Under the pieces are notes generated by a model. That model was not told where the DNA came from and did no database searches. It was given only the letters and a program-made list of their open reading frames with translations. A stretch of 64,000 bases of DNA from the NCBI RefSeq assembly GCF_008330945.1, contig NZ_CP043488.1, forward strand, positions 496,001 through 560,000. Direction: 5' to 3'. The position numbers were made by a program, and so were the translations under genes. Positions 18,445 through 27,000 of this stretch are shown here, one piece after another. Numbering within the stretch: the first letter of the stretch is position 1; each line of letters starts with the position of its first letter. This DNA comes from Labrys sp. KNU-23. Its GTDB lineage: Bacteria > Pseudomonadota > Alphaproteobacteria > Rhizobiales > Labraceae.

Positions 18445-20118
18445 TTACGATCCTTGAGGGGCCATGCCAATCATCGCAAGTTGAGCGGCATCGGCTTCTC
18501 GCGGGTCGAATTCAAGCTCGCAGTCCCAATGAAACGTAACAACCTTGAGATTGTCGCCGCGTCGGTCTTCCCCCGACAACCCAATCAAGCGCGTATTCGT
18601 ACTTCCATCCAATGGCTTGACGTCGATGTCGGTGTGACCGCGAGTAGAATCGCCATAACCGCCCGACTGAATGGTATTTCCCTTGTTCGTGCTGAATCCC
18701 AAAGCTTTGATGAAAGGATACTGACCCGAACTGTCGACAAAGCCGTTGGCCTGGTCAATTCGCTCGCTTCCCACCAATGCCAAGGCCGTATGGTTTTCGC
18801 CGTCTCCGCCAATGCGTCCCTGTCCGATGCCGTTTATGTAAAGTTCAAAGCCGGCAACCATGTCGGGCCGTGCCCACATCTCGATGCGCGTGATCTGGCC
18901 TTCTTCCGCCATCTGACTGAATTTCTCGTAGTCCGAGTATCGCCACTGTTGATACATGCCAAAGGGACCGGTGGCATAGCGCAAGGTTGGTGGGGGAATG
19001 GGATCGGGAGTGATCACGTCTGGATCACAATATTCCCAAAGTTGCCCAATGGCGTTGTGGATATCGAGAACCAGTGCGAGTTGATTTTCGACTGATTCCT
19101 TGTATGTCATCTCCACATCATGATCCTGGTTCGTGATATTACGATATCCATTGTAGAGATCGACCAGATCATTGCCTGTGTCTACAATCATTCCGGCTCG
19201 TTGTTCCAGTATCCTGTTTCGCGCCAATTCAAGCAGAGCGCGATAGTGGTCGATCGAATTTCGTATATCTTGTTTCAATGACTCTTGAGTTTTTTCGGAT
19301 GGAGTATTTCCATAATAATATGAGAAATTTTGTAGATGCTCCCGCAGTGTCAATAGCCGAAGTGTTGCAAATGGAGCAAGAAATGAAAATCTTTTTTCGG
19401 GAACTTTGTCGTCGACAAAGAAAGGTTCGAGTGTATTGACTAAATTATATAGAATTTTGAAATTGTCCGATTTAAAGGATTGGTCGGACTCTGGCGTGTC
19501 TACGAATTTTTTTGCTGCATTGTATAGTGATTGAAGAGCGTCGTTGAGCGTTTCGTAAGTCATTTGCCAGTAAACGCCGGCAACGGCTTGATTGAGATAA
19601 TTCTGATATGAAGCCCAGGTTTGGTCCTTGTTGTCGACATCGGGCCAAAGCCCCTCGACCAGCACAGAAAGAGCGGAGCCCACGCCTGGAATGAGATTGA
19701 CGGCAGACCCGACAACAGTCCGAAAGAAGCCATTGACCGTCTGGGCGTTGACGTAACCGTCGCTCTCGATCGCCGTTGGCGCTCCCAGGCCGGCATCGAC
19801 GAACGCTGCGGGCCGATGGTCATAAAGCTTGAAGCTACTGATGTTTCCGCCCATGCCGTAGTCATCGAGATCGTTGACCTTCGAATTGGGTCCAAAACCC
19901 ACACTCTTTCCACCATAGGCGGAGTCTTTATAAACGATGAGCCAGGTACGAGAGCCCGTTTCCAGCGAGTCCGGCTCGTTTCCTTCCTTGTGGCCGTCGG
20001 ACTGGGTGTAACTATCGAGGTTGCCGACCTCCAGCAGGCCATCTGCGGCATCGAACCGCAATGTTGCGCCTTTGCACCCGTCATCATCCCAAAACTGAAC
20101 CCAGCAGCCGTCCGTCAT
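18445..20118 (-). CDS. Delta-endotoxin-like protein: beta/gamma-crystallin-like, Cry domain-I-like helical bundle, jacalin-like lectin
   Basis: A 557-residue protein without signal peptide. Residues 5-100 look like a beta/gamma-crystallin module (VQFWDDDGCKGATLRF, YKDSAYGGKSVGFGPNS). Residues 125-310 resemble the pore-forming N-terminal domain of Bacillus Cry toxins: a hydrophobic helix VGSAVNLIPGVGSALSVLVEGLWP, a WASYQNYLNQAVAGVY helix, and FLAPFATLRLLTLREHLQNF, closely like the central helix 5 of Cry proteins. Residues 380-532 look like a jacalin-type beta-prism lectin. Canonical Cry domains II and III are absent. GGAG 8 bp ahead supports ATG 20118. Middle codons are AT-rich beside its neighbours, suggesting transfer. 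Role inferred: a contact or ingestion toxin against invertebrates. A non-toxic lectin is possible. Confidence 0.75.
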   Translation of the reverse strand: MTDGCWVQFWDDDGCKGATLRFDAADGLLEVGNLDSYTQSDGHKEGNEPDSLETGSRTWLIVYKDSAYGGKSVGFGPNSKVNDLDDYGMGGNISSFKLYDHRPAAFVDAGLGAPTAIESDGYVNAQTVNGFFRTVVGSAVNLIPGVGSALSVLVEGLWPDVDNKDQTWASYQNYLNQAVAGVYWQMTYETLNDALQSLYNAAKKFVDTPESDQSFKSDNFKILYNLVNTLEPFFVDDKVPEKRFSFLAPFATLRLLTLREHLQNFSYYYGNTPSEKTQESLKQDIRNSIDHYRALLELARNRILEQRAGMIVDTGNDLVDLYNGYRNITNQDHDVEMTYKESVENQLALVLDIHNAIGQLWEYCDPDVITPDPIPPPTLRYATGPFGMYQQWRYSDYEKFSQMAEEGQITRIEMWARPDMVAGFELYINGIGQGRIGGDGENHTALALVGSERIDQANGFVDSSGQYPFIKALGFSTNKGNTIQSGGYGDSTRGHTDIDVKPLDGSTNTRLIGLSGEDRRGDNLKVVTFHWDCELEFDPREADAAQLAMIGMAPQGS

Positions 20119-20661
20119 TGTCCATTCTCCGCGTTGCGGCCAAGATCCTGGCCTGCCATGGTGTCCTTGTCGGTTTCTGCTCTATGTTTGGCGCTTATTC
20201 TTGTATTGGCGCGGCGGGTATTATTGATTCGTAGAGTTTGCGTGAAGTTGTACAATTTTGTGGGAACTTAACTTTTTAATGTTTTAATATTATTTTTGTT
20301 GCATAATTTATATTTTAAGTATCAGAATTATTTTTCTTATTGGAATCAAATAACAAGTTGAATTTAGTGTCAACAGATCAATTCTCTTTAATTCTTACAA
20401 ATTCTGACAATCTCAAGTCTTGATTGAAATATTTCCAAGAAGAATAGTAATCTATGTGGTACATTGACGAAATATATTGCGGGGAATCTTGGTCGCGTCC
20501 GGCGTTCAAATCGCGATGGGATGGCTCTCCGCGGTCGAAAGAGGGAGCATCCCGCCCGCAAGTTCCGGAAAGGCGCTGGTGGCGCTCGACCGGTGGCGTC
20601 GCCCTGGCGGAGCAGGATCTGGTTATGATTGAAACGGGGGGGCGCCGGTAAGCATCGGTGC
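20119..20661. promoter_or_regulatory. AT-rich upstream region of the toxin gene
   Basis: About 20230-20460 is far richer in A and T than the rest of the window and is the likely promoter region of the minus-strand toxin gene. No single promoter pair stands out. From about 20480 to 20640 a plus-strand frame has reasonable codon use (ILVASGVQIAMGWLSAVERG) but no start or family match; it may be a gene relic. Confidence 0.4.
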
Positions 20662-20766
20662 GCTAAAGCGTTTTGCGATTTGGTAGAATCACCAAGAATC
20701 GCAAAGACGCGTCGGAACAAGGAGTTAGAGCAAAGGGGCGTTCGCGCCTGAACGCACTTTGCTCTA
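20662..20766 (+). repeat. Dispersed two-hairpin repeat, copy 3
   Basis: A full-length copy of about 105 bp. The 5' hairpin pairs GCGTTTTGCGATT with AATCGCAAAGACGC around a TGGT/ACCA inner stem. The 3' hairpin pairs TAGAGCAAA with TTTGCTCTA around GGCGTT/GAACGC. The right end adjoins the IS5-family element. Confidence 0.92.
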
Positions 20767-21581
20767 AGGGGTGTGGGGATTCACAAACGAGGAGCAATGT
20801 GCTTCAAGCTTTGAATGGATCGCTATGTTTTGACGGACGCCCAATGGGCGAAGATTGAGCCTCATTGCCTTGGCAAGGCGAGGGACCCCGGGCGCAGTGG
20901 CAGCGATAATCGCCTGTTTATCGAGGCTGTTTTGTGGATTGTGCGCACGAGCAGCCCCTGGCGGGATCTTCCGGCTCAATTTGGCAACTGGAGCACAGCT
21001 TTTCGGCGCTTCAGCGACTGGCGCAAGGCCGATGTCTTCGTGAAGATCTTCCAAGCCTGTAGCGATGAACCAGATATGGAATACGCCATGGTCGATGCCA
21101 CTATCGTCAAGGTCCACCGTCACGGACAGGGCGCAAAAGGGGGACTCAGAGCCAGGCCATAGGCCGTTCCAAAGGCGGCATGACCACCAAGATCCTGGCA
21201 CTTACCGACGCCTTGGGCAATCTCGTGCGCTTCGAACTCCTGCCCGGACATCGCTTCGACACTGTTGGAATAGAGCCCCTCCTCAAAGGCGTCGATTTCG
21301 GTGGCCTGATCGCCGACAAGGCCTTCGATAGCGATCGCATTATTGCCGATCTCAACAAGCGCGGCGCCAAAATCGTCATCTCCCAGCATTCCAGGCGAGC
21401 ACAGCCGCTCAAGCTCGACCGCGAACTCTACAAATGGCGACATCTCATCGAGAACTTCTTCTGCAAGCTCAAGGAATTCAAACGCATTGCCATGCGCGCC
21501 GACAAAACAGACCAAAGCTTTTCAGCCATCATCTATCTCGCCGCCGCCGTCATAAATTCACGATGAATCCCCACAAGCCTT
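20767..21581 (+). mobile_element. IS5-family insertion sequence (IS427-like group)
   Basis: About 815 bp. The terminal inverted repeats are imperfect; the shared core TGTGGGGATTCA is at 20772-20783 and, inverted, at 21564-21575, with AAGG outside it on both ends. The element encodes one transposase split over two frames. It sits immediately next to repeat copy 3, with TAA/TTA at the junctions. Exact ends and target duplication cannot be fixed without an empty site. Confidence 0.88.
20815..21566 (+). CDS. IS5-family (IS427-like) transposase, two frames joined by a -1 shift
   Basis: The first frame (20815-21162, 115 residues) has the N-terminal DUF4096-type domain (YVLTDAQWAKIEPH, SSPWRDLPAQFGNWSTAFRRF) and the first catalytic aspartate (AMVDATIVKVHRHGQGAKGG). 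The second frame (in frame from about 21140, with ATG 21180, to 21566) has the second aspartate (IADKAFDSD) and the glutamate region (HLIENFFCKLKEFKRIAMR). Continuity with the family requires a -1 shift at AAAAGGGGG (21135-21143). IS427-group elements are known to use such frameshifting, so the enzyme may be functional; a simple inactivating mutation cannot be excluded. Confidence 0.88.
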
Positions 21582-21672
21582 AGGCAGGGCGGCGACCTCC
21601 GCAGGCCTCAAGGCGGCGAGGCCGCAGATTCTCGTGCCGCGTTATCAACCTGCCTTGTGGCCGAGCGGGGGC

Positions 21673-22368
21673 TCATGCCACGGCGACGGTGGTCGTGAAC
21701 GTATAGCCCACCCCGTAAACCACCTTGATCGGTGCGGGCACCTTCAAGTGCTGCTCGACCTTGCGGCGCAGCCGGCTGACGACGGCGTCGAGATGGCGAT
21801 TGTCGAAATTGGACCGGGGACGCATCAAGATCTCGACGAGATCCTCGCGTTGGCACACTTCGCCGCTTCGTTTGCACAACACGCTCATGAAGGCGAATTC
21901 GGTGGCCGTAAGCTTGAGCGCGTGTTGATTGGGCGCAATCAGGTGCCAACCCTTGCTGTCCAGGATCCAGCGGTCGTCGTTGCCCGGCCCAGGGCTGGGC
22001 ACCCCGCCGGCCCGGCGCAACAGGCTGCGGATCGCCGCCTCGACTTCCCGCAACGTGCTATCCTTGACGAGATAGATATCGGCGCCGCTGTCGAAGCCTC
22101 GAATGCGGTCGTCGCTATCGCCGAGTGCGGTCAGCATGACGATGCTGCAGGCGTGAGTCTGGCGAATCTCGGCGGCGAGCTCGAAGCCGTTGCCGTCCGG
22201 CAGCCCGACGTCGAGGACAACGACGGCAGGGGCATCGCCGTTGGCCAGGGCTTTGCGCATTTCATCCGCTGTCGCTGCGCCCGTGGTGGTGAAGCCGCTC
22301 AGTTTGAGGAAATCGGCCAAATCCTTGCGCAGCCGGGGTTCGTCTTCGACGATCAGGATGTGCGTCAT
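21673..22368 (-). CDS. OmpR-family response regulator
   Basis: A 231-residue regulator. The receiver domain (1-118) has the acidic pocket VEDE, phospho-acceptor Asp53 in VVVLDVGLPDG, a conserved Thr in MLTALGD, and the lysine in YLVKDSTL. The C-terminal winged helix (about 140-225: LTATEFAFMSVLCKRSGEVCQREDLVE, HLDAVVSRLRRKVE, VYGVGYTF) is OmpR/PhoB type. Its start overlaps the kinase stop as ATGA, so the pair is translationally coupled. Three 10-bp direct repeats upstream of the kinase gene are a fitting binding site. Confidence 0.95.
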   Translation of the reverse strand: MTHILIVEDEPRLRKDLADFLKLSGFTTTGAATADEMRKALANGDAPAVVVLDVGLPDGNGFELAAEIRQTHACSIVMLTALGDSDDRIRGFDSGADIYLVKDSTLREVEAAIRSLLRRAGGVPSPGPGNDDRWILDSKGWHLIAPNQHALKLTATEFAFMSVLCKRSGEVCQREDLVEILMRPRSNFDNRHLDAVVSRLRRKVEQHLKVPAPIKVVYGVGYTFTTTVAVA

Positions 22369-23813
22369 ACCAGCGTTTCCTCCGGCACGGCCTGGTTGGA
22401 TTGTGTGCGAGACAGGGATACGCGCACGACGGCTGTCGTTCCGCCATGGACGTTGTTGTCCAATTGCAGAGTCCCACCATGATAGGCCAGGAGCCGCCGG
22501 GCCGAATACAGGCCAAGGCCGGTCCCGGTGATCGCCTTTGCATTGGAGGCCCGAAAGAAGCGGCGCCCGATCTTGTCGAGTTCGGCGCGGGGGATGCCGA
22601 TGCCGCGATCGCGCACCTCGATGATCACCGCCGTGCCTTGCTGTCTGGTCACGATGTGGATCGGCTCGTTGCCCGGCGAGTATTTGAGTGCGTTGTCGAT
22701 GAGATTGATCAGGACCGTCGCCAGCATGTCCGGATCGGCGCAGATGGACATGGCCTGGTCCTGGAGGGTGAAGTGGAGGCGGTCGCCGCGTGCGGTCATC
22801 TCGAAATGCAGACGCACATCCCCCATCAGGGAGCCAATCTCCATATATTCGGGCTGAAAGCTGTTCTCCCGGTCTTCCACCATGAAGCGGTTGATCACGG
22901 AAAACAGGCGATTGAGCGCCTCCCGGATCCCGGAGAGTCGTTCCTGGGTCGCTGGCTGGGATTGGTTGCCGGTGAGGCCGATCATATCGACGGCGTTGCG
23001 AATGATGGCGAGCGGCGTGCGGAACTCATGACTGACCATGCGCGTGAAATCCGCCTGTTCCTCACGCAACATGCGCTCTGCGTCCAGACTGGCATTCAGC
23101 CTGGCTTCGAGGCTTTTCCTTTCCTCCACCTCCCGGGAAAGGGCGGTATTCTTCTCGCGCAGGTCGGCGGAAAGCCGCGAGCTGACCATGAAGAGAAGGC
23201 AGGCGAAGAACGCGATGAGGAACAGGGTGCCTTGCAGCAGGTACCAGGCGTTGCGATCGGCTAGGATCGGTGCGCTCTCGAAATCCGCCGGCAATCGGAA
23301 TTCGAGGATGCTCTGGAGAACGCTGGCCGACATGTATTCGACGAGTATGGCGATCGTGATCCAGCGCAGGAGCGGCGGTTGCGTGCGGTCGCGCAGCAGC
23401 GCCAGGCACATCACGGACATCATGACGACAGTGAAGAACGTCGAGGCGTGAATACGCGGTTCCAGGTCGGTCGGATCGACGGCGACCGAGATGCTCCAGA
23501 TCGCCACCTGCGAGACGAGAAGACAGGCTCCGATCCAGCTATGGCGCGGTTGCCCGAGGAAGCGGGCGAGCCCTTCGGCGAGCAGGACCAGGCCAAGCTT
23601 GATGATCGTGTTGTGCAGGACGATCGCCCAGGCCGCCGGATTGTGTCCGCGCAGGAGCATCAACAAGACGCCCAGGGCGATGGCGATGAAGCCGGCTGCG
23701 AGAAACTTCAGCTCGTAAAGATGGCGCCACGCCCGCCAGACAAATATCCAGGCCACGGCTTGTAAAGCCGCGACAGCCATGGTGACGACCAGGAGGGTCT
23801 TGAGATCAAGCAT
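22365..23813 (-). CDS. Membrane-bound sensor histidine kinase
   Basis: A 482-residue kinase. The N-terminal sensor is about seven membrane helices (residues 5-211) with very short loops, so the signal is probably sensed within the membrane rather than in the periplasm. A coiled-coil linker (212-255) leads to the HisKA H-box (FTRMVSHEFRTPLAII, phospho-His262) and a HATPase_c domain with N (VLINLIDNALKYSP), G1 (EVRDRGIGIP) and G2 (GTGLGLYSARRLL) boxes. ATG 23813 gives a helix-led start; the frame stays open to 23960. First gene of the two-component operon, divergent from the autotransporter. Confidence 0.93.
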   Translation of the reverse strand: MLDLKTLLVVTMAVAALQAVAWIFVWRAWRHLYELKFLAAGFIAIALGVLLMLLRGHNPAAWAIVLHNTIIKLGLVLLAEGLARFLGQPRHSWIGACLLVSQVAIWSISVAVDPTDLEPRIHASTFFTVVMMSVMCLALLRDRTQPPLLRWITIAILVEYMSASVLQSILEFRLPADFESAPILADRNAWYLLQGTLFLIAFFACLLFMVSSRLSADLREKNTALSREVEERKSLEARLNASLDAERMLREEQADFTRMVSHEFRTPLAIIRNAVDMIGLTGNQSQPATQERLSGIREALNRLFSVINRFMVEDRENSFQPEYMEIGSLMGDVRLHFEMTARGDRLHFTLQDQAMSICADPDMLATVLINLIDNALKYSPGNEPIHIVTRQQGTAVIIEVRDRGIGIPRAELDKIGRRFFRASNAKAITGTGLGLYSARRLLAYHGGTLQLDNNVHGGTTAVVRVSLSRTQSNQAVPEETLV

Positions 23814-23910
23814 CTCCCCGCCACTGCATAAGCTTTCTCCACCATAGGGCTTCTCATTGGCAAACACTTTGCAAATGTCCTTCATATACGCAAGTACGAA
23901 TGCCGGTTGC

Positions 23911-23940
23911 AAGAATTGGTAAGAATTGATCGGAATTGAT
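23911..23940. promoter_or_regulatory. Three 10-bp tandem direct repeats, probable response-regulator box
   Basis: AAGAATTGGT, AAGAATTGAT and CGGAATTGAT follow one another in exact 10-bp phase, sharing GAATTGRT. Direct repeats at one per helical turn are the normal binding pattern of OmpR/PhoB-type regulators. The box lies in the 217-bp gap between the divergent kinase operon and the autotransporter, about 90 bp from the latter's start. Confidence 0.75.
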
Positions 23941-24030
23941 CGGTGGAGCGTTCCGTCCAAGTAATTTTATGTTGGATCGCATGGATGCGAGACCGTTCTT
24001 GAACGGCAGGATGCATCGTGCGGGGGATTC

Positions 24031-27000
24031 ATGCCGGCCATTTCAGTTCATCATCGTCACCGGACCGCGCGTTTGCTGGCATTACTTTGCTCCACGGCGC
24101 TGCCGGGGGCCTTGCTGCCGATCGTCGCGCCGATGCCGGCCAAGGCGCAGGCCCTCTATGGTGCCACCGGTGGTCAGGCCAGGCCGGGTGGCGGTCAGGG
24201 CGGCGCCGCGGGCGAGGCTGGCAGTGACGGGACCGGGGCGGACGCGGGCTCGGGCGGGGCCGCCGGAACGGCGGCAAATCCCGATGGCTCCGAGGGTGGC
24301 CGCGGGAGCATGTCGGGTGGTGGCGGTGGCGGTGGCGGCGGTGGCGGCGGCTACAGCAATATCGTCGGCGGCGATATTTCGACGGACATCAGGGGCGGCA
24401 ATGGCGGTGATGGCGGTTTTTCTGTTAACGCCGTCGGTGGCAGCGGTGGCGGTGGCGATGGCGTGCGCAATGTCGAGGCGGTTCCCTTCATTCATGTCGG
24501 CGCGACGGTTCGTGGTGGCAATGGGGGTAATCCTCCCCCTCCCTCGAATGCAGGCGGCGGCGGTGGAGCCGGAATTGTGCTGGAGAACGCCGGCACGCTC
24601 ATTTTCGATGCGGGTGGCAGGGCCATCGGCGGCAAGGGTGGCGGTGAACTCCTTGGCGGTGGCGGTGGCGCCGGTGTGATCCTGAATGCCGGTGGTCAAC
24701 TGACCATCAATACGGGCGCCGGTATCAGCGGTGGCGCCGGGGGATCGTGGGCGACCGGCGGCGCAGGCGTGATATCGGGCGGCGTAGCCAATGTCAGCAA
24801 TATGGGCGAGATCACGGGGGGAGCGGGAGGCATGTCCGCGCCGGCGGGGGCAGGTATCCTGCTGCTCGAAGGCGGCAGCGTTGTCAATGGCGGAACCATC
24901 CAGGGCGGTGCCGGCGACGATGGCAGCTTCGGCGGAGGCAACGGTCCCGCAGGGGGCACCGGCAGCGGCGGTGCCTCCGGTTTTCAGCCGAATACCGCAA
25001 TAGCGGGCACTGGCGGTGCCGGCATCGTGGGTGCCGGTCTCATGGTGATCAATGCCGGAACGATTGCCGGCGGTTCCGGCAGTGGCGGCATAGCCAATGC
25101 CATCACCTTTACCGGCGGTGACAACACGCTCTTCCTGCGCAACGGCTCGACGCTCGTCGGCAATGTCGTGGTGGAAGGCGGCACGGGCACACTGGTGCTT
25201 GGGGACTATGACACGCTGCCCTCCACGCCTGCCTTCGACGTGACCAAGATTGTCGACGCGGCGACAGCCGGCGCGAGCGACGAATTCGTCGGCTTCACCG
25301 GCTTTACCAAGACTGGATACAATGCGGTGACCCTGACCGGCACCGGGGCTCAGAACTGGAGCATCGAACAGGGCACGCTGATCGGCGATACCAACAGCCT
25401 TGGCGGCAATATCACCTTTACAGTCTCCCCGAGCAGTAGTGGCGGTGTCGTCTTCGACCAGGGCTTCGACGGTACCTATGCCGGCACGATCGCGACGAAT
25501 GCCGGTTCCACCGGCGGCTTCACCAAGCTGGGTGCGGGAACGTTGACGCTGACCGGTACTGCCGATATCGGCGCCGGCCTCGCGACTATCTCGGAAGGAC
25601 AGCTCGATCTGACCGGCACGCTGCTATCGGGCACCGGCAGCGTGGACCATGCCGGCGGCGCGGCGGTGGTGCGTGTGGCCGGAAGCGGTGCAAGCTGGAC
25701 GAATAGCGGTGACCTCGCAGTCGGATCGGCCGGCGCCGGCACCCTGGTGATCGCTGATGGCGGCGCGGTGAGCAGCAAGGGAGGCGTCATCGGGCAGGCA
25801 GCCGGATCGACCGGGAAGGTGACGGTTACCGGCCCTGCCTCGTCGTGGACGCTCAGCAATTCGCTGCTGATCGGCCTGTCCGGCAACGGCACGCTCGCCA
25901 TCGCCGGCGGCGCGAAGGTGCTCTCTGGCGGTCCCCTGGGCGCGACTGTCGGCTATGGCCCGGGTTCCAGCGGGGCGGTGACAGTCACGGGAGCCGGCTC
26001 GCTCTGGAGCAATGACACCGGCCTCGTCATGGGGATCGGCGGAAGCGGCACGCTGACCGTCACGGATGGCGGTACGGCACGGACAAGCGGCATCATGGCG
26101 CTCGCCGCGACGGCCGGCTCCGCCGGCACCATCAATATTGGCGCGAAGGCGGGCGAGGGTGCGGCGGCGGCGGGCGTGATCGATGCCGCCTCCATCCAGT
26201 TCGGCGATGGCGCGGGCATGCTGGTGTTCAACCATACCGGCACGGATTACGTCTTCGCGGCCGGATTGCAGAACACGCCCCAGGGGACGGGCACGGGTAG
26301 CCATCGCCTCGACCATCTGGCCGGAACCACGCTGCTGACCGGCGACAGCTCGGGCTTCGATGGCATCACCACGGTGTCGGGCGGCAAGCTCTCGGTGAAC
26401 GGGGCGCTCGGCGGCACGGTCAACGTCGTTTCCGGCGGCACGCTCGGCGGCTCCGGCACGGTGGGAAGCACGGGGATCACAACCACCATTGGCGATGGCG
26501 GCCATATCGCGCCGGGCAATTCGGTCGGGACGCTGCATGTCGCCGGCAATCTGGCGCTCTCGCCGGGGGCCGTGCTCGACTTCGAGCTGGGCAGCCCGGG
26601 ATCGTCCGCCGGCGCGCCCGGGACGAGCGACCGCATCGATGTCGCCGGCAACCTGGCGCTGGACGGCACGCTGAACCTGGCACAGAGCGGCAATCCCGCC
26701 GACGGCACGGTGGGTATCGGCTATTACCGGCTGCTGACCTATGGTGGTGCCCTCACCGACAATGGCCTCGAAATCGGCACCACCCCCACGGCGGGGAACT
26801 ATGAGGTCCAGGCCGGCGGCGGCAATGTCGACCTGTTCGTCGCCGCGAGCGGCGACGACACGCTGCAGCATTGGCAGGGCGGCAACGGCACCTGGAACGC
26901 GGCGAACCCGCTATGGCTGAACCAGGGCAGTACCATGCCCACCGCCTGGGCCGGCAATCATGCCGTGTTCAAGAACCAGCCGGGCGGGTTCAACGGCGGG

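Noticed and set aside
20388-20720. 110-codon minus-strand frame and 65-codon plus-strand frame upstream of the toxin
   Set aside because: They run into the dispersed repeat and lack start signals; treated as non-coding or debris.
23911-23940. Short tandem repeats as a CRISPR-like array
   Set aside because: Units are 10 bp with no spacers; they fit a regulator box. No CRISPR array or cas gene is visible in the window.
25624-26871. A 415-codon minus-strand frame inside the autotransporter
   Set aside because: Shadow of the glycine-rich repetitive passenger; no start signals or family motifs.
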